From: Monodelphis domestica
Lineage: Eukaryota > Chordata > Mammalia > Didelphimorphia > Didelphidae
Direction: 5' to 3'
DNA length: 64,000 bases
NCBI RefSeq assembly: GCF_027887165.1
Contig: NC_077230.1
Span: forward strand, 344,811,850 to 344,875,849
Shown: positions 47,186-59,899 of the stretch, one piece after another
Layout of the letters: each line of letters opens with the position of its first letter
How positions within the stretch are numbered: the first letter of the stretch is position 1
The notes under the pieces: generated by a model
The model's input: only the letters and a program-made list of their open reading frames with translations
Told to the model about the DNA's origin: nothing
Databases searched by the model: none
Program-made: the position numbers and the translations under genes

Positions 47186-49080
47186 AATGAAAATAATAAT
47201 TTCCATTTCCATAATTCTTTAAAGTTGACAAATCACTTTCTACATAACAAAGCTACGAGGTTAGTAAGACAAGTATTGTTATCCCCATTTTACAGAGGAG
47301 GAAACTGAGATTGAGAGATGCCACATAATTTGCCCAATGTCGCCAAGCTAGTTTAAATATGGTGTAGTAGCTAGAACTGTGGTATGTGCATCTGAATTAT
47401 AGTGCTTGAATTCTTTGTACCATTTGTTGGTCTAGTTGCTCCTTATTCTGTTTGAGAAAAATTTTTTACTTTATTTGGTTTTAGTATAGTCTTTAGATTG
47501 GATTCTGTTCTTGTATCTACCATATAGTTCCCTTTTTTTTATCCTGTTGACAGTTTTTGCCCAATTTTTCACCAGAAGCATGCAAACAGATGAACACATT
47601 TTCATACAACCTTCCAAGAGCAATTTTCCACATTCAATAATCTGACATATGTGTGCACTGCAAACCAGTCCACTCCCCACCTTCCTTTACTTGCTTCTAG
47701 TATGAAGCTTTTACTCATTTCTCAACTTTCTGCAATCTGACTTGCAACTTAACCAATTAAACAAAACTGTTCTCTCCAAAGTTGCCACTGATCTCTTTAT
47801 TACCAGCTATGGCACAGTTTTCCCCTCAATTCTAACCCTTCTTGACCTCACTGCAGCACATTGATATTATTGACTATCCATTTATACTTGCTTCTTTCTC
47901 CTCTCTAGGCTTTTGTGATAGTGCTCTCTCTTGGTTTTGCTCATTCTTCCTGAATAATTCCTTCTTGATATTCTTTTCTGGTTAAATATCCATTATAATA
48001 AAATAATAATAATAACAATAACTAGAAAAATAGCATCAAATCCCTTACCTGTGAGTGTTTCCCCAAGGCTCTGTCCTGGATCATATTCTAATCTATCTCT
48101 CCCTTCTTCTCTGTTTTTTACTCTCTGTGTCTGTCTATCTGTCTGTCTTTCCTTATCAGCTCCCATGAGTTTTATTTGTACTTTTTTGTAGAAGACTCCC
48201 AAAACTATATATCTATATATATATATCTATATATATATATATATATCTAGCTTTCATCTTTCCTGAGTACCAGCTCTCCTACTCCCACCTATTGGATATT
48301 TTAAGATGTGCCATAGACATCTTAAATTCAGTATGTCATTATCTTTTCCCCCAAACCCATTCCCATTCCAAATCTAATTCTGTCAAGAATACCACAATCT
48401 TCCTAACCACCTAGGTGTGCAATCTCAGAATTATCTTTGACTTCCTAACTCTCATCTCACATACCTAATTAATTTGTACATCTTATAATTTCTACCTCCA
48501 CAATTTCTCTCAAAACTGTTTCCTTCTCCCATCTCATATATTTACCAACATTCCCTATTTCAGGCCCTCATCACCTCTTCCTTGGACTATTGGAATAGCT
48601 TTTTAATTGGTCTTCCTGATTCAAGCCTCTTTCTTCTCCAATCCACCACTCAAAAAGCTACAAGTAACTTTTCCCTTCCATATTAAAAAATAGCAATGGT
48701 CAAATATACATTCCTTTGTTTAGTTTTTAAGACCCTTCACAATCTGTCCCCAGCCTAGATTTCAAATCTTATTATGCATTACTTACACCAGCAAAATTAG
48801 TCTTCTTTCTGTTCCTTACACTTGACATTTCATCATCTATCTTAGTGCCTTTGCGCTGGCTAGCTGTCGTATTTGCAATGCACTCCTGCTTTACCTCTGC
48901 CTTTCATAATCCTTTTTATGCTTTGACTTTCTGCTCATGACATCTTCTATGTGAAGACTTTCTTAATCCCCAACTAAGTATAAGATTTTTGAGGGAAAGG
49001 ATGATTTCCTTTTTCTCTCCGTATTCATAATTTCTAGCATAGTGTCTGGCACTTGGTAGGTATTTAACAATTGCTTATGA
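47186..49080 (-). mobile_element. MIR piece and long L2/CR1-like fragment
   Basis: Minus-strand MIR at 47190-47350. 47400-47690 is unrecognised. From about 47700 to 49075 the sequence follows an old mammalian LINE-type repeat read in reverse, with phrases such as tctacctccacaatttctct, aggccctcatcacctcttcc, ctattggaatagctttttaa and tagtgcctttgcgctggcta, ending tctggcacttggtaggtatt. A TATATC run (48206-48249) interrupts it. The clade is uncertain (L2-like is my best guess). Confidence 0.5.
48206..48249. repeat. (TATATC)n/(TA)n microsatellite
   Basis: About 44 bp of TATATC and TATA units. Confidence 0.9.
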
Positions 49081-49149
49081 AATGATTTACTGAAAAACAA
49101 AAATACTTAGGTTTTAATTTTGCCCCTAAGGTAACATTACTTAATATAT

Positions 49150-49800
49150 CCTTGCCTCTGACATGTCTTCCAAATCATAGTTTTAAGTTCATATCCTTTA
49201 ATTTCACTGAATATACTTTTCAAGCAATTCTTTTGGTCAACTCTTTAATATTTTCCAAGTGAATTATGTTATCTACAAAAAAGATAATTTCATTTTTTTC
49301 TTATTTATATATTTATTGTTTTGATTTTACTTTCCTATCTTATTGCTATAGCTAGAATTTTTAGGACTATGTTAGGACTATCCTTGCCTTACCATGGATC
49401 ATATTGGTAAGGTTTCTAACTTTTCTCTATTATATATAATATTTATCCTATTATTTGTTATTATAAGGAAAGGTCCATTTACTTCTGTGCTTTCCAGGTT
49501 AATTTTTTTAACAGAATCAAGAGTTGGATTTTGTCAAAAGCTTTTATAGCATCAATTGATATAATCATTTAAAAAATTATTTACATTATTAACATGATTT
49601 ATTTTTTATATATAGCATGTGTATATATAGTTTTTCTCAAACCAACCATGCATTCCTGGTATAAACAATATTGTCATAATACATAGTTATTCTAACATGT
49701 TGCTATAACCTATTTGCTCATTTTATTTCAATTTTTGTAGTAATAGCCATTTAAAATATGGGTCTACATTGATCAATGGTATTCCTGTATAAGGAATATT
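49150..49800 (-). mobile_element. L1 LINE ORF2 fragment
   Basis: Reverse-orientation L1 ORF2 sequence, with phrases typical of the RT region read backwards: ttgtcaaaagcttttatagc, atcaattgatataatcattt, aaccatgcattcctggtata, and ttgatcaatggtattcctgt. AT-rich and decayed. Confidence 0.7.
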
Positions 49801-50575
49801 CAAATCACAGAATTTTTAATTTAGAAGAGTTTTACAAGACCTCTAATCTAATCCCTCTCTAAAAAAGAATTCCCATACTGAAGAAATCAGATTATTCACA
49901 TATTTACCTATGCAGATGGTAGTATAAGGACCAGGTTTGAAACACAAATCTCCTGACCTCAAATCCAGATCTCTTTTCCTCATAACATGAGCCTGAGAGC
50001 CAAGAAACAGATCATTGGTCCCATTGCAATCATAGGCTCATAGAGTATACTTCTTGCAGTGGTACTGATATACCTCTTCAAACCATGGAATGGCTACAGA
50101 ATACTCATAGTGCTGACACAGCCATCTCAACTAAGTCTCTGCCAGCTTTAGTATTCTATGAGTCTATGAGCACGGAGAGACCATTAACTTTGGTGTGCCA
50201 TTAGTATGGAATTAGATTAATCTATCCGCAATGATACTAACATAATTAACTGATTCCTTTCAACTTAGTTTAACTTAATAACATTGGTTGTCTATCACAT
50301 GTGAGGCACCGTGCTTGACAACAGAAGGAACAATAACCCCCGGTCTCAAGGAGTTTATATTCCAGATGGAAAATGCAACATGTATTCAAATATATAAGGT
50401 TGGGACTGAATGATTTTTTAAAAGTACATTCTAGCTCTAAACATTGTAAAAGCTAAAATTAAATCCCAAATCATAAAATATTATATTTTAGGAGATTTAT
50501 TAATGATCATTAGAAATCAAGGAATAAAGAGGATACAAAATAAAGACCATGTGCTCATGGCTGATCAGCCATTTC
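49801..50575. repeat. Old MIR-like and dispersed repeat pieces
   Basis: Weak MIR-like sequence at 49805-49990 and an old dispersed-repeat piece at 50285-50400 (acatgtgaggcaccgtgctt). Nothing gene-like. Confidence 0.35.
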
Positions 50576-50579
50576 AAAA

Positions 50580-51720
50580 GCCCGCCTTATCACCACCAAG
50601 CTTGGAACAGGAAGTAAAGAGGTGGGACCCTCCACGTCCCTGCCTAATATCCCCTGTCTACAGGAAGTATGTAATGACATACTTGGTGGGCTCCCAGGAA
50701 GTGTAGTTCTTTTTTAGGGTAACAGATTTTTCAATTATACAACATTCATATTTCACTGAACTACAATCCATATTCCTCTATTATATTCCAGAAATCTCTT
50801 CATTTTGGAAGATCACTTCAACCCTGAAACTCATAGCTCAGAAGTACCCTTGGCTTCTGTGGTTCCTCCTTCTGAATGGATGGCTCCTTCCAGAACCTTG
50901 TAAGGGCAGGTTGCAAGAGGAAAGATGAAACATTGAAAGAAGAGGTGATTGACAGCAAAGACTGTTGGTAGCAGAGGATGCTGGGAGAGAAGAATGGACT
51001 TAGAGGAGTTCAGTGAAGAACTCACGGGGGAGGGGGTTGAACAGAGATCTCGAAGAGGCAGAAAGTGTATTCCTTGCTGGAGATCTTACCAAGAGCCAAC
51101 AGAAGATTCACCTGTGTTTAGCCCTGAGAATACTCTTACAAAGTTATTTCAACAAAATAGTACCTCAAGGAACATCTCACCAGAAGGTCAAGACTCTTCA
51201 GACCCTTGAGGGTTGTGGACTCTCTGCCTGAGAACCTGGCTCTCTCCCCTTTGCCTTTTGCACCTGCTCAGATTATTCCTTAGCCCCCGTAGCATTAAAA
51301 ATAGGAGGGAGAGAAATAATGGGAAAGGGAAGGAGAAACTCTGGTTCACTTGACAGCTGCCAGAGTAAAGGACCTTTTGGGGCATAGATCAGGGACCCCA
51401 ATTTCCACATTCCAACTCCCCAACATTCCTTATAGTCATTGCCCATTAAACTTCCTTACAAGCAGCCAGATATCATCAAGTGGCTTTGTTGAGGCTACAT
51501 TTCAGTTATAACAGAGTGCTCATCAAGACCCCTCCCCTGCTGAGTCAAAGGACTGGAGGAGGCTTGTCTCTGTGCCTTCCTCATACCAGGGATTTGGGGG
51601 GTACCTCTTATATCACCTGATAGGGGAGACCTTTTTTCATCTTCCTATCACCCTCACATAACAGGGAAACCCCATTTTCCTGAGTAGCACCCCTTGACAG
51701 CATTACCCAGGAGAAGTGAG
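50580..51720 (+). repeat. Possible LTR-like sequence, unclassified
   Basis: About 1 kb with several features of an LTR: a purine-rich middle, a possible attaaa polyadenylation signal (about 51446) followed by an internal tgttgaggctacatttcagt, and no coding capacity. I found no flanking duplication or clean TG...CA boundary, so this is a weak call. Confidence 0.25.
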
Positions 51721-54325
51721 TGAGAGAGAGTGTAGGAGCCAGTCCATCAAGGCTCCTACCATACAACACCTACCTCCTTCACAACAAGCTCCCTTTAGAC
51801 CATCTTTAACCATCCTTAAGGTAACACCAGTATCTAGTTCATTTATAAGCCTTACAACCTCCATGTAAGAAGGATGCCCATGCAGGCCATCTCTTCATTT
51901 CTCATTAGGCTGTAATAAGACTATCATGTATCTTCTTCTCACCCCATTTTCAGCTTTTTTTAAAAATGTGTAGTCATCTCTCATTAAAATGTAAGTTTAT
52001 ATTCCCAGAGCTTAGCTCAGTATCTAGGACAGAGTGTGTCTTTAATATAATGCTTCTCCAGACTAAACTCTACAACCTTTGAATCTAAATAAATGAAAGT
52101 TAATTTGAGGAGGGAAAGAACATTATTATCTGGGACAATATAGAAAGGAACTGGCATCTTATCTGATCCTTGAAGGAAGCTATGAATTCTAAGAGGTACA
52201 CATGAGGAGGAAGTGAATTCTAGGCATGAGAATATGCAAAGGAATGGAGATAGGAGATGAAATGCCTATTATAATACTATTTCTCATACATACCTCACAA
52301 AATTGTTGTGAAGATCAAATGAGATCATATGTAAAAAAGCACTTTTCAAATCTTAAAGTTCTAAATCATTGTCAGTTTTCATTCTTTATTGTTATTATTA
52401 TTAACAAAAGGAAAGGTGGGAAGATTCAGGAAGGAAGAAAGAGGGTAGAGAATTTGGCATAGAGCAAAGGAAGGGCCAGAGAGTGGGGCATAAAATGAGA
52501 TCTGAGTGAACAGACTAATGATCATAGAAGAATATGGCCCCTGGTTACAGGGCAGTCTCTTGATCATTGGCTTGGCTGAACTCCCAGATGGGTTAATACT
52601 TTTGTTCACAAAGTAAACAAACTCCCCCAAGACATAAATTATTGCTATTAAATGCTTTGAAAGTGGAGCAGCAAGTAACTTCCTCTGGGCAATGGCAGAG
52701 GCAGAGGCAGACTCTAAGAAGGAATCTAAAAGCCTTACCCATTGCTGAGCTTGTGTACTACCACAACATCTGTGCCATAGACAGAAATGTCCCTGGAGCA
52801 GCTAAGGACAATATTCATTTGACAACAACATTTTATTGGAAATATCCCTTAAAGATAACCAATTCCCTTTGGTCTAATCCTGTCTCACCAAATGATCTTC
52901 TGATCTCTAGTTGGGTCTCTTGAAGAGACATATCCATCAGAGTAAGAGTCCAGTCTGAGTTTTTCAATCAAGAAAATAGTTGTGAACATGTGAAAATAAC
53001 CTTTATGGAAGTGAAGAGATCTAAATTCTGATCTCTCCAAGGTCTGCCCATAGGTAGCTGTTTGACCATAGATATGTCATTTGACCTTCAAAGGTCTCAT
53101 TTTCTCTTCTATAAAATGAGAGGAGGTCTTGATATTCTCTAAGATAATTTCAATATACTCCTGAGATTTCTTTTAGCTCTAACATAGTCTTCATAGGATT
53201 TTGAGCAGAAAGAAGTATTGAAAATCACCACAGGATCACTTCCTCACTTTAAGTGTAAGAAAACTAAGGATCAGAGAGATTAAGTGATTTTCTGAAGGTC
53301 ACATAGTGACAATCGACTTATTGAAGTGCTAGGTCTATGCCCCAGTGCTACCACTAACTCAATATGCTTTGGCAACCATAAAATCATAGGACCACCTCTT
53401 TAAACCTTAGTGTCAAACATTTCCTACTGATTCTTGCATTTTGAGGAAGGGCCCAGACCAGTCAATCTTCAATCCCCTCCCCACTGTTCTTAGGACTTTC
53501 CAGACTTCAACACAAGTAATCTTCATCTTTCCTCCATTTCATTTCCCTTTTGGGGGTCATCTTTCTCCATTAGAACATAAGTTCCTTGAGGACAGAACTT
53601 GTCTTTTTTGCATGTATTTCTATCCTCAGCATATGCCTGGCACACAAAAAGAATTAATCAATTCTTTCTCTTTGCCTTGCCTCTGTAAAATGAAAATGGA
53701 AGTGCCTGACAAAACCATATCACAGAAATACAGGGACATTTGGGCAAGGTACTGTGTGTACAAATCCTTTACAAAGTGAAAAAAAAACCCTTCTAATTGC
53801 AGAAAAAGTTCTAGATTGATTTGGGAAATGTAGATTCTAGACTCAATACTGTCCCTGATTTGAGGTGCTTTATACAAATATTTTCCCCCTCTCTGGGTCT
53901 CATTTTCCCTATCTGTAACCTGAGGGGTTTGGATTAGATGGTCTCTAATGTCCTTTCTATCCCCAATATTCTGTATTTTCAGATTCTTTCTCACTCTGGC
54001 ATTCTATGTTAATAATAGCTGAGGACTTTCAGAATTCTGATCAATGCAGTGACCAGTCATGACTTCAGAAGAGTGATGAAGTAGGCTTCCCATCTCATGG
54101 CAGAGAAGTGAGGGACTAATGAGGCAGTCATTTTCATACACAAGCAATGTGTTGATTTATTTTGTTTGATAATACTTTTTGGCATAAACAAGGGCTTCTT
54201 TGGCAGGGTAGGAGGAGGTGGTAGGTATGGATTATGATGGCAAAAAGAAGCAGCAGCAACAGAATCAACGTTTTAAAAATACTCAGAGGAGAGCCAAAGG
54301 GGATCACTGACAAGCAGGACAGTTT
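51721..54325. repeat. L2, MIR pieces and unassigned DNA
   Basis: L2-type minus fragments at about 51880-52060 (aaaatgtaagtttatattcc, gctcagtatctaggacagag) and 53500-53670 (gttccttgaggacagaactt), an old LINE-type piece at 52150-52340, MIR-type pieces at 53020-53170, 53225-53350 and 53820-54000. 52400-53010 and 54000-54320 hold nothing I recognise. Confidence 0.45.
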
Positions 54326-54650
54326 CTTTAAAATTAAAGTTTTATTGATGTATTTTGTTTTTATATTGCAAGCATTGACATATTACCCCTACTCTTTGAG
54401 AGGCCTCTGGTAAAAATAATTAAGTAAAACTAAGAATGTAATGACCTCATTTGAAAGTACATGCAACATTCCCTATCTGTAGGACTTCTCTTTATTTTTT
54501 AAATTAACACATCTATTTTCTCTCTCTCTCTGCCACCCCCTTACCCAATTGAAAAATTAAAAGAAAAACAAATTCCTTATAGCAAAGTCAAACAGTACAG
54601 ATTACTTCAATGGCTATATACAAAATATCATTCCCCTAGTTCAGGCCTGA
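54326..54650 (-). mobile_element. Probable L1-type 3' UTR fragment
   Basis: T-rich segment starting aagttttattgatgtatttt, then aaaaacaaattccttatagc and acaaaatatcattcccctag. It resembles marsupial LINE 3' UTR sequence in reverse. Weakly supported. Confidence 0.35.
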
Positions 54651-54954
54651 ATCTCTTATTTGGGTTATTAGAGTAAATTTCCTTTAAAGACCCTTCTAGG
54701 TGTCAGATTCCATGAAGCCACTCTTCCCTAGCAACCAAGATGGTAGATGGCCTCTAATTCATTCTATATGAGAATCCATTAAAAGAAGGGTTGGAGTCAA
54801 TAGCCATTAAGGTATTGTATTGGAGGAACTTTTGTATCTATGACCCTTGGCAGGATCCAGGAAAAAGGAGCTAGGAGTTCTAAGAGGCAGAGGTGGGAAG
54901 GGAGAATATCCCTAGAATGGAAGAGAGCCATTCTGTGCAAAGGGAGATAAAATG

Positions 54955-55672
54955 TTATGTAAGAAGGGCAATTTGGAACTATGCCCAAAGGGCAATAAAA
55001 GACTGCCCTTTGATCCAGCCATAGCACTGCTGGGTTTGTACCCCAAAGAGATAATAAGGAAAGACTTGTACAAGAATATTCATAGTTGTGCTCTTTGTGG
55101 TGGCCAAAAATTGGAAAACGAGGGGATGCTCTTCAATTGGGGAATGGCTGAACAAATTGTAGTATATGTTGGTGATGGAATACTATTGTTCTCAAAGGAA
55201 AAATAAAATGGAGGAATTCCATGGAGACTGGAACAACCTCCAGGAAGTGATGCAGAGTGAGAAGAGCAGAACCAGGAAAACATTGTACACAGAGACTGAT
55301 ACACTGTGGCAGAATCGAACGTAATGGACTTCTCCATTAGTGTCAATGCAATGTCCCTGAACAATCTGCAGGGATCTAGGAGAAAAACACTATCCACAAG
55401 CAGAGGACAAACTGTGGGAGTACAAACACTGAGGAAAAGCAACTGCTTGACTACAGGGGTTGAGGGGACATGTCTGAGGAGAGACTCTAAATGAACACTC
55501 TAATGCAAATATCAACAACATGGAAATGGGTTCAAATCAAGGACACATGTGATACCCAGTGGAATTGTGCGTCAGTTATGGGAGAGGTGGGGGGGGGGGG
55601 AAATGATCTTTGTCTCCAGTGAATAATGTTTGGAAATGCTAAAAAAAATAATTAAAAAAATTAAAAAAAAAG
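54955..55672 (+). mobile_element. L1 LINE 3' end (marsupial type), + copy
   Basis: ORF2 C-terminus and 3' UTR: gccctttgatccagccatag, gggtttgtaccccaaagaga, tggggaatggctgaacaaat, tgatgcagagtgagaagagc, then a G12-13 run at about 55588 and an A-rich tail at 55640-55672. Much better preserved than the L1 at 43.7 kb. The last ~400 bp are repeated inverted at 55784-56202. Confidence 0.85.
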
Positions 55673-55783
55673 AAGAATGGTGATCAGGCCAGTTTAGTTA
55701 AAATATGGAACATGAAAAGGAGAACAGTCTGTCTCTAATAAACCCATAAAGATAGACTGGTGCTTGGGGATGGATGGACATTT

Positions 55784-56202
55784 TTTTTTAATTTTATAAT
55801 ATTTTATTTGATCATTTCCAAGCATTATTCATTAAAGACAAAGATCATTTTCTTTTCCTCCCCCCCCAACCCCCCATAGCTGACTCGTGTTTCCACTGGG
55901 TATCACATGTGTTCTTGATTCGAACCCATTGTCATGTTGTTAATATTTGCATTAGAGTTTCGTTTAGTCTCTCCTCTGTCATGTCCCCTTAACCGCTGTA
56001 GTCAGGCAGTTGCTTTTCCTCGGTGTTTCTACTCCCACAGTTTGTCCTCTGCTTATGGATAGTGTTTTTTCTCCTAGATCCCTGCAGATTGTTCAGGGAC
56101 ATTACACCGCTACTAATGGAGAAGTCCATTACGTTCGATTATACCACAGCGTATTAGTCTCTGTGTACAATGTTCTCCTGGTCCTGCTCCTCTCGCTCTG
56201 CA
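55784..56202 (-). mobile_element. L1 LINE 3' end, 5'-truncated minus copy with target-site duplication
   Basis: Same 3' UTR family as the + copy at 54955-55672, here ~419 bp and inverted, beginning with its poly(A) tail read as T. It is flanked by the 14-bp duplicate ATGGATGGACATTT (55770-55783 and 56203-56216). Confidence 0.88.
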
Positions 56203-56216
56203 ATGGATGGACATTT

Positions 56217-57002
56217 AATGCCACAATGAGGATTTTTATTAATCCCAGAGGAAATAGGACATCATTGGAGCCTCCTGATCTGGCAGGTTCAGAGTTGTGC
56301 TTTAAGGATAGCAATTTGACAGTGTGGGGAAGTAGACTGGATTGGGGAGAGGCTCAAAGCCAAGATACCAATTAAGAAACTATTACAATATCCCAGGTTA
56401 AAGATCTCATTTAGGAGAGAGCCATGAGAATGGAGAGAAGAGCATAGGTAGATGCAGGAGATGTTTTGATGGTATAATTGGCAAGATTTGGAAAATGATT
56501 TAGTGGTGGAGTGAGAGTGCGGAGTCAAGGATGGTTCCAAGGTTGATTAATGAAGAATAGAACACACTCTCTCCTCACCTCTTCCTCAATCTCTCTCTTC
56601 CATTAAAATATAGGCCAGGCACTATCTTCAGCATGAAGCCTTTGCTGATCTTCCCAACTGGTAGTGGCCTCCATAACTACCATGCATTTAGCTATTTGGT
56701 GCATATTTTTATGTCTTCACTTTATGTTATGTATACTTTTATATGTATTTTGTGTCTCGCCCATTGAGGTTGCACAATGGATAGTGGTTTTGGAATCAGG
56801 AAGATCTAAGTGTCAAATCCAATCTCCAACACTAGCTGTGTGATCCTGGGCAAGTCACTTAACCCTATTTGACTCAGTTTCCTCATCTGTCGAATGAGCT
56901 GGAAAAGGAAATGGCAAATCTCTTCTAGCAACTTTGCAGGAAACTCCAAATAGAGTCACAAAGATTCAGACATGACTGAAAACTGTTGAACAACAACAAC
57001 CT
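56217..57002. repeat. Old LINE piece, L2 and RTE-bodied SINE
   Basis: 56380-56560 is an old LINE-type fragment of the family seen at 47.7-49 kb (atgagaatggagagaagagc). An L2-type piece lies at 56575-56755. An RTE-bodied SINE at 56765-57002 ends gttgaacaacaacaac. Confidence 0.6.
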
Positions 57003-57197
57003 GAGAGTAGAGATTTTTCCACACTTTCTATTTATATCCAACAGTGTCTAAAATATATTAAATGATTAATAAATATTTTGGTTGATTTATTATTTCCCAT
57101 TATTCTCCATGTATAGGGAAATGATCAGATATTGACAGTTTAAAGGCATATTGTTTGGAACGAGGGATTGGGGATGGGGACTATTTAGATTTATTGA

Positions 57198-57382
57198 GAG
57201 TGGGACTGTCTCTGTGCATCGACTTTTCCACTTAAATCTCCTTCACGCACAAGTGTTTTTGTGCACACTCATCTATCCCCACCCTCTTCAAGCCATATGA
57301 GGGTACATCACAGATGAAAGCGCACAAAGACAATTGTCATTCTCGGTTACTGAGAGACTACTACTATACTATACTATACTTG
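57198..57382 (+). mobile_element. 3' end of the ~578-bp retroposon family (5'-truncated)
   Basis: Matches the last ~170 bp of the full copies, from gagtgggactgtctctgtgc through caaagacaattgtcattctc to gagagactactacta, and has an enlarged tail of TACTA units. An internal segment (57278-57310) differs from both full copies. Sharing the 3' end but not the 5' end is what retrotransposition produces. Confidence 0.75.
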
Positions 57383-57454
57383 GTCTCCTGCTTTGGTTCA
57401 TGTATCATATGAACAGGAAACTAAAATTCCTGAGAGGATGCATAAGAGACCACG

Positions 57455-57830
57455 TCACAGACTCAGATGAAGGAGCTAGAGATACTTAGCCTGGAAAAGA
57501 GAAGACATAAGGGGAATATGAGAGTTGTCTTCAAATATTTGAAGGTCTGTCATGTGGAAAATGGATTAGACCAGTTCTGTTTGGCCCCAGAAGACAAAAC
57601 AAAGAGCAGTTGTGAAGCTTCTGGGGGTCCCTTATGAACATTTTAACTTCCTAACAATTAGAGCTATCCAAACCTTGTGAGATTGTGAGCTTGATGCCAC
57701 TGGAGTCTCTCAAGAAGAAGCTGTACATGCCTCTGGCAGGGATGTTTAGACTTGCCCAGTACCCATTAGGCTTGATGTTCTCTAAGGTATCTTCAGCTCT
57801 AATATTCTGCCATTCTACAGCCACAACCTA
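57455..57830 (+). mobile_element. L3/CR1 LINE 3' end
   Basis: Phrases in order: gagaagacataaggggaata, ttgtcttcaaatatttgaag, ctgtttggccccagaagaca, cctaacaattagagctatcc, tagacttgcccagtacccat-type end with ctctaaggtatcttcagctc. Confidence 0.75.
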
Positions 57831-59218
57831 GAGTCTTGGTTTTCTCTTCTGTCAATGGGGATGATAACACATGCACTACCTACTTTACAGGAATAAAAAA
57901 TAGTTGTTAACATGGGGAAAAATGGTTTTCTTCAGACAGGATATAGCACAAGTGAACCAGGTTACCCTGCTAATATCCAGTGGCTATAGGAGGTGAGTAG
58001 GAAATTGCTACCCCATGGGCTCAGGGGAGACTCAGTGTCCAAGAAATGAACAGGAGATAGGTTGTTCAGCATTCAAGGCTTTTGTTTTAATGCATAAATA
58101 ATCCTGTCTCTGCCTTTTCTCTCCTTGGTGCTTTGTACAGTTCTCTTGACTCCAAATACGAAGTTCTTTCCACTATAACACATGATAGAAGAATATAGGA
58201 ATCTTGAAAAAAATTATTCATTCTGATGTTTCTAAATATCCAGATATTTTAAATTAGACAGTCCTGTATATGCCTCCTCTGGACCCACTGTGACCCTAAA
58301 TAAGCAAGCCATTTCCTTTTCTCTGAATATGAGTTCCCTAATTTTTAAAATAAGGCTCTCAGATTAGATGTTCTCTAAGGTCAATTCCAGGGCTGACATT
58401 CTATGTCCTCAGATGTCTGAGTTCTAGTCCTGCCTCTGTTTTTTGCTAGTTTGTTACATGCTACCTTGGGCAAACTGTCTCAGTTTCCTCCTCCACAATA
58501 AGCACTCTAAATTTTTCAAAGGGTTTTATTTACATTTCCTCATTTGAGTTTCAAAACAACCATATGAAGTAGTTATTACAGGTATCGTTCCCATTTTACA
58601 GATGATTGCTCATTGGGCACAAGGGTCTTTACCATGATCACATTGCTAGTGTATTTAGAAGGAGATTGTCCTGACTCTCTCCATGATATTATTCTGCCTT
58701 TCAATAAAATGGAGGACTTGGAGTTATTTGTGGGACTATACACCTATCACTCCAAATACCAAGGAGACAGACAGTGGCAAAATAGAGCTCAGGAGTTCTG
58801 AGCTTTAGTGGGCTAAGCTGATCTGGAATCTTCATTAAATGCAAGGTTTTAGGAGCTGAAAGTAAGGACACCAGGCTACCTAAGGAACACTGAGCTAGCT
58901 CAGGTCAGAAGCAGAGCAAGGTCAAAGTTCCTGAGCCTATTAATACTCTTTGCACCTCTAGTCTGAGTGAATTAGGAATACTCAGTCTTTAAAAAGAAAT
59001 AAAGCAGGAAAATCCAACCAGATTTATATGCCAAGCCTAGAATTCTAACCATTAAAAATCAGCCTTGTTTATTTTCATAGTGCTCTATTAATCTTATTAT
59101 AATTTTCCCTTAATTTTCATTATTGCCTTTTTAAAATTAGAATATTTGATTTTTTCATTTCTTGTACTAAAGGTACACATAATTAATATTAATATTTTTT
59201 CTTCAGTAATACAAGTTA

Positions 59219-59249
<31 letters not shown>

Positions 59250-59895
59250 CTTGCTATAATGCATACCCCAAAAGCTTTAAACTATGGGAACCTGCCATTT
59301 ATTGATAAAATATTATAGGACTGTGATTGATGTTTGTATCTGATTCAAGAAAATGGGATAAAAACAAGGAGCACAGACTTAACCTTAATAGTGCCAAAAG
59401 GCGCACACATGAAATACTAATTTGAGACTCGAGGTTGCGACGCTTGACATATGTTAAGTCGTAGGACTTCCTTGTATCTACACTCTTTGTGAAGTACTCA
59501 TACAAGTACAAAATTTGACTATCATACTGGCTCCCTATATCCCTGAGAATGTAAAAAATCAGATGAGGGAATGATACTTCCCTATCAAAATAGAATTCTA
59601 ATTTCTTTTCTTCTTATAATATGGCAACTTCCTGTAGTCTTGGCTGCAAATGGCTAAATGAAATATTATTGCATTCTGTCCTACAGACTTGTGGATAGAA
59701 ATTACTTCATATTGGACCTATACAAGGGCCTATTTTGCAATTTTTTCCTTATGTTTTTTATTATTTTTCTATTCTTTTGATAAATGACTCAAACACCCCC
59801 ATAACTCAACATTGAGCTGAACTATATGTTTTTTTAATACCTATTTCAGGGTGATTGTATTTTAATTTTAATTTAAAATCTAAGAATTTTAATTT
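57831..59895. repeat. MIR pieces then unassigned AT-rich DNA
   Basis: MIR-type pieces at 58290-58420 (+), 58425-58500 (+) and 58505-58610 (-). 58810-59895 has no recognised gene or repeat apart from the (TA)n run. The end of this stretch may already belong to the retroviral remnant that follows. Confidence 0.4.
59219..59250. repeat. (TA)n microsatellite
   Basis: About 32 bp of TA with one TACA interruption. Confidence 0.9.
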
Positions 59896-59899
59896 TTTG

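Noticed and set aside
52642-52923. 93-residue frame as a small host exon
   Set aside because: No recognisable domain, no flanking splice pattern, ordinary intergenic composition.
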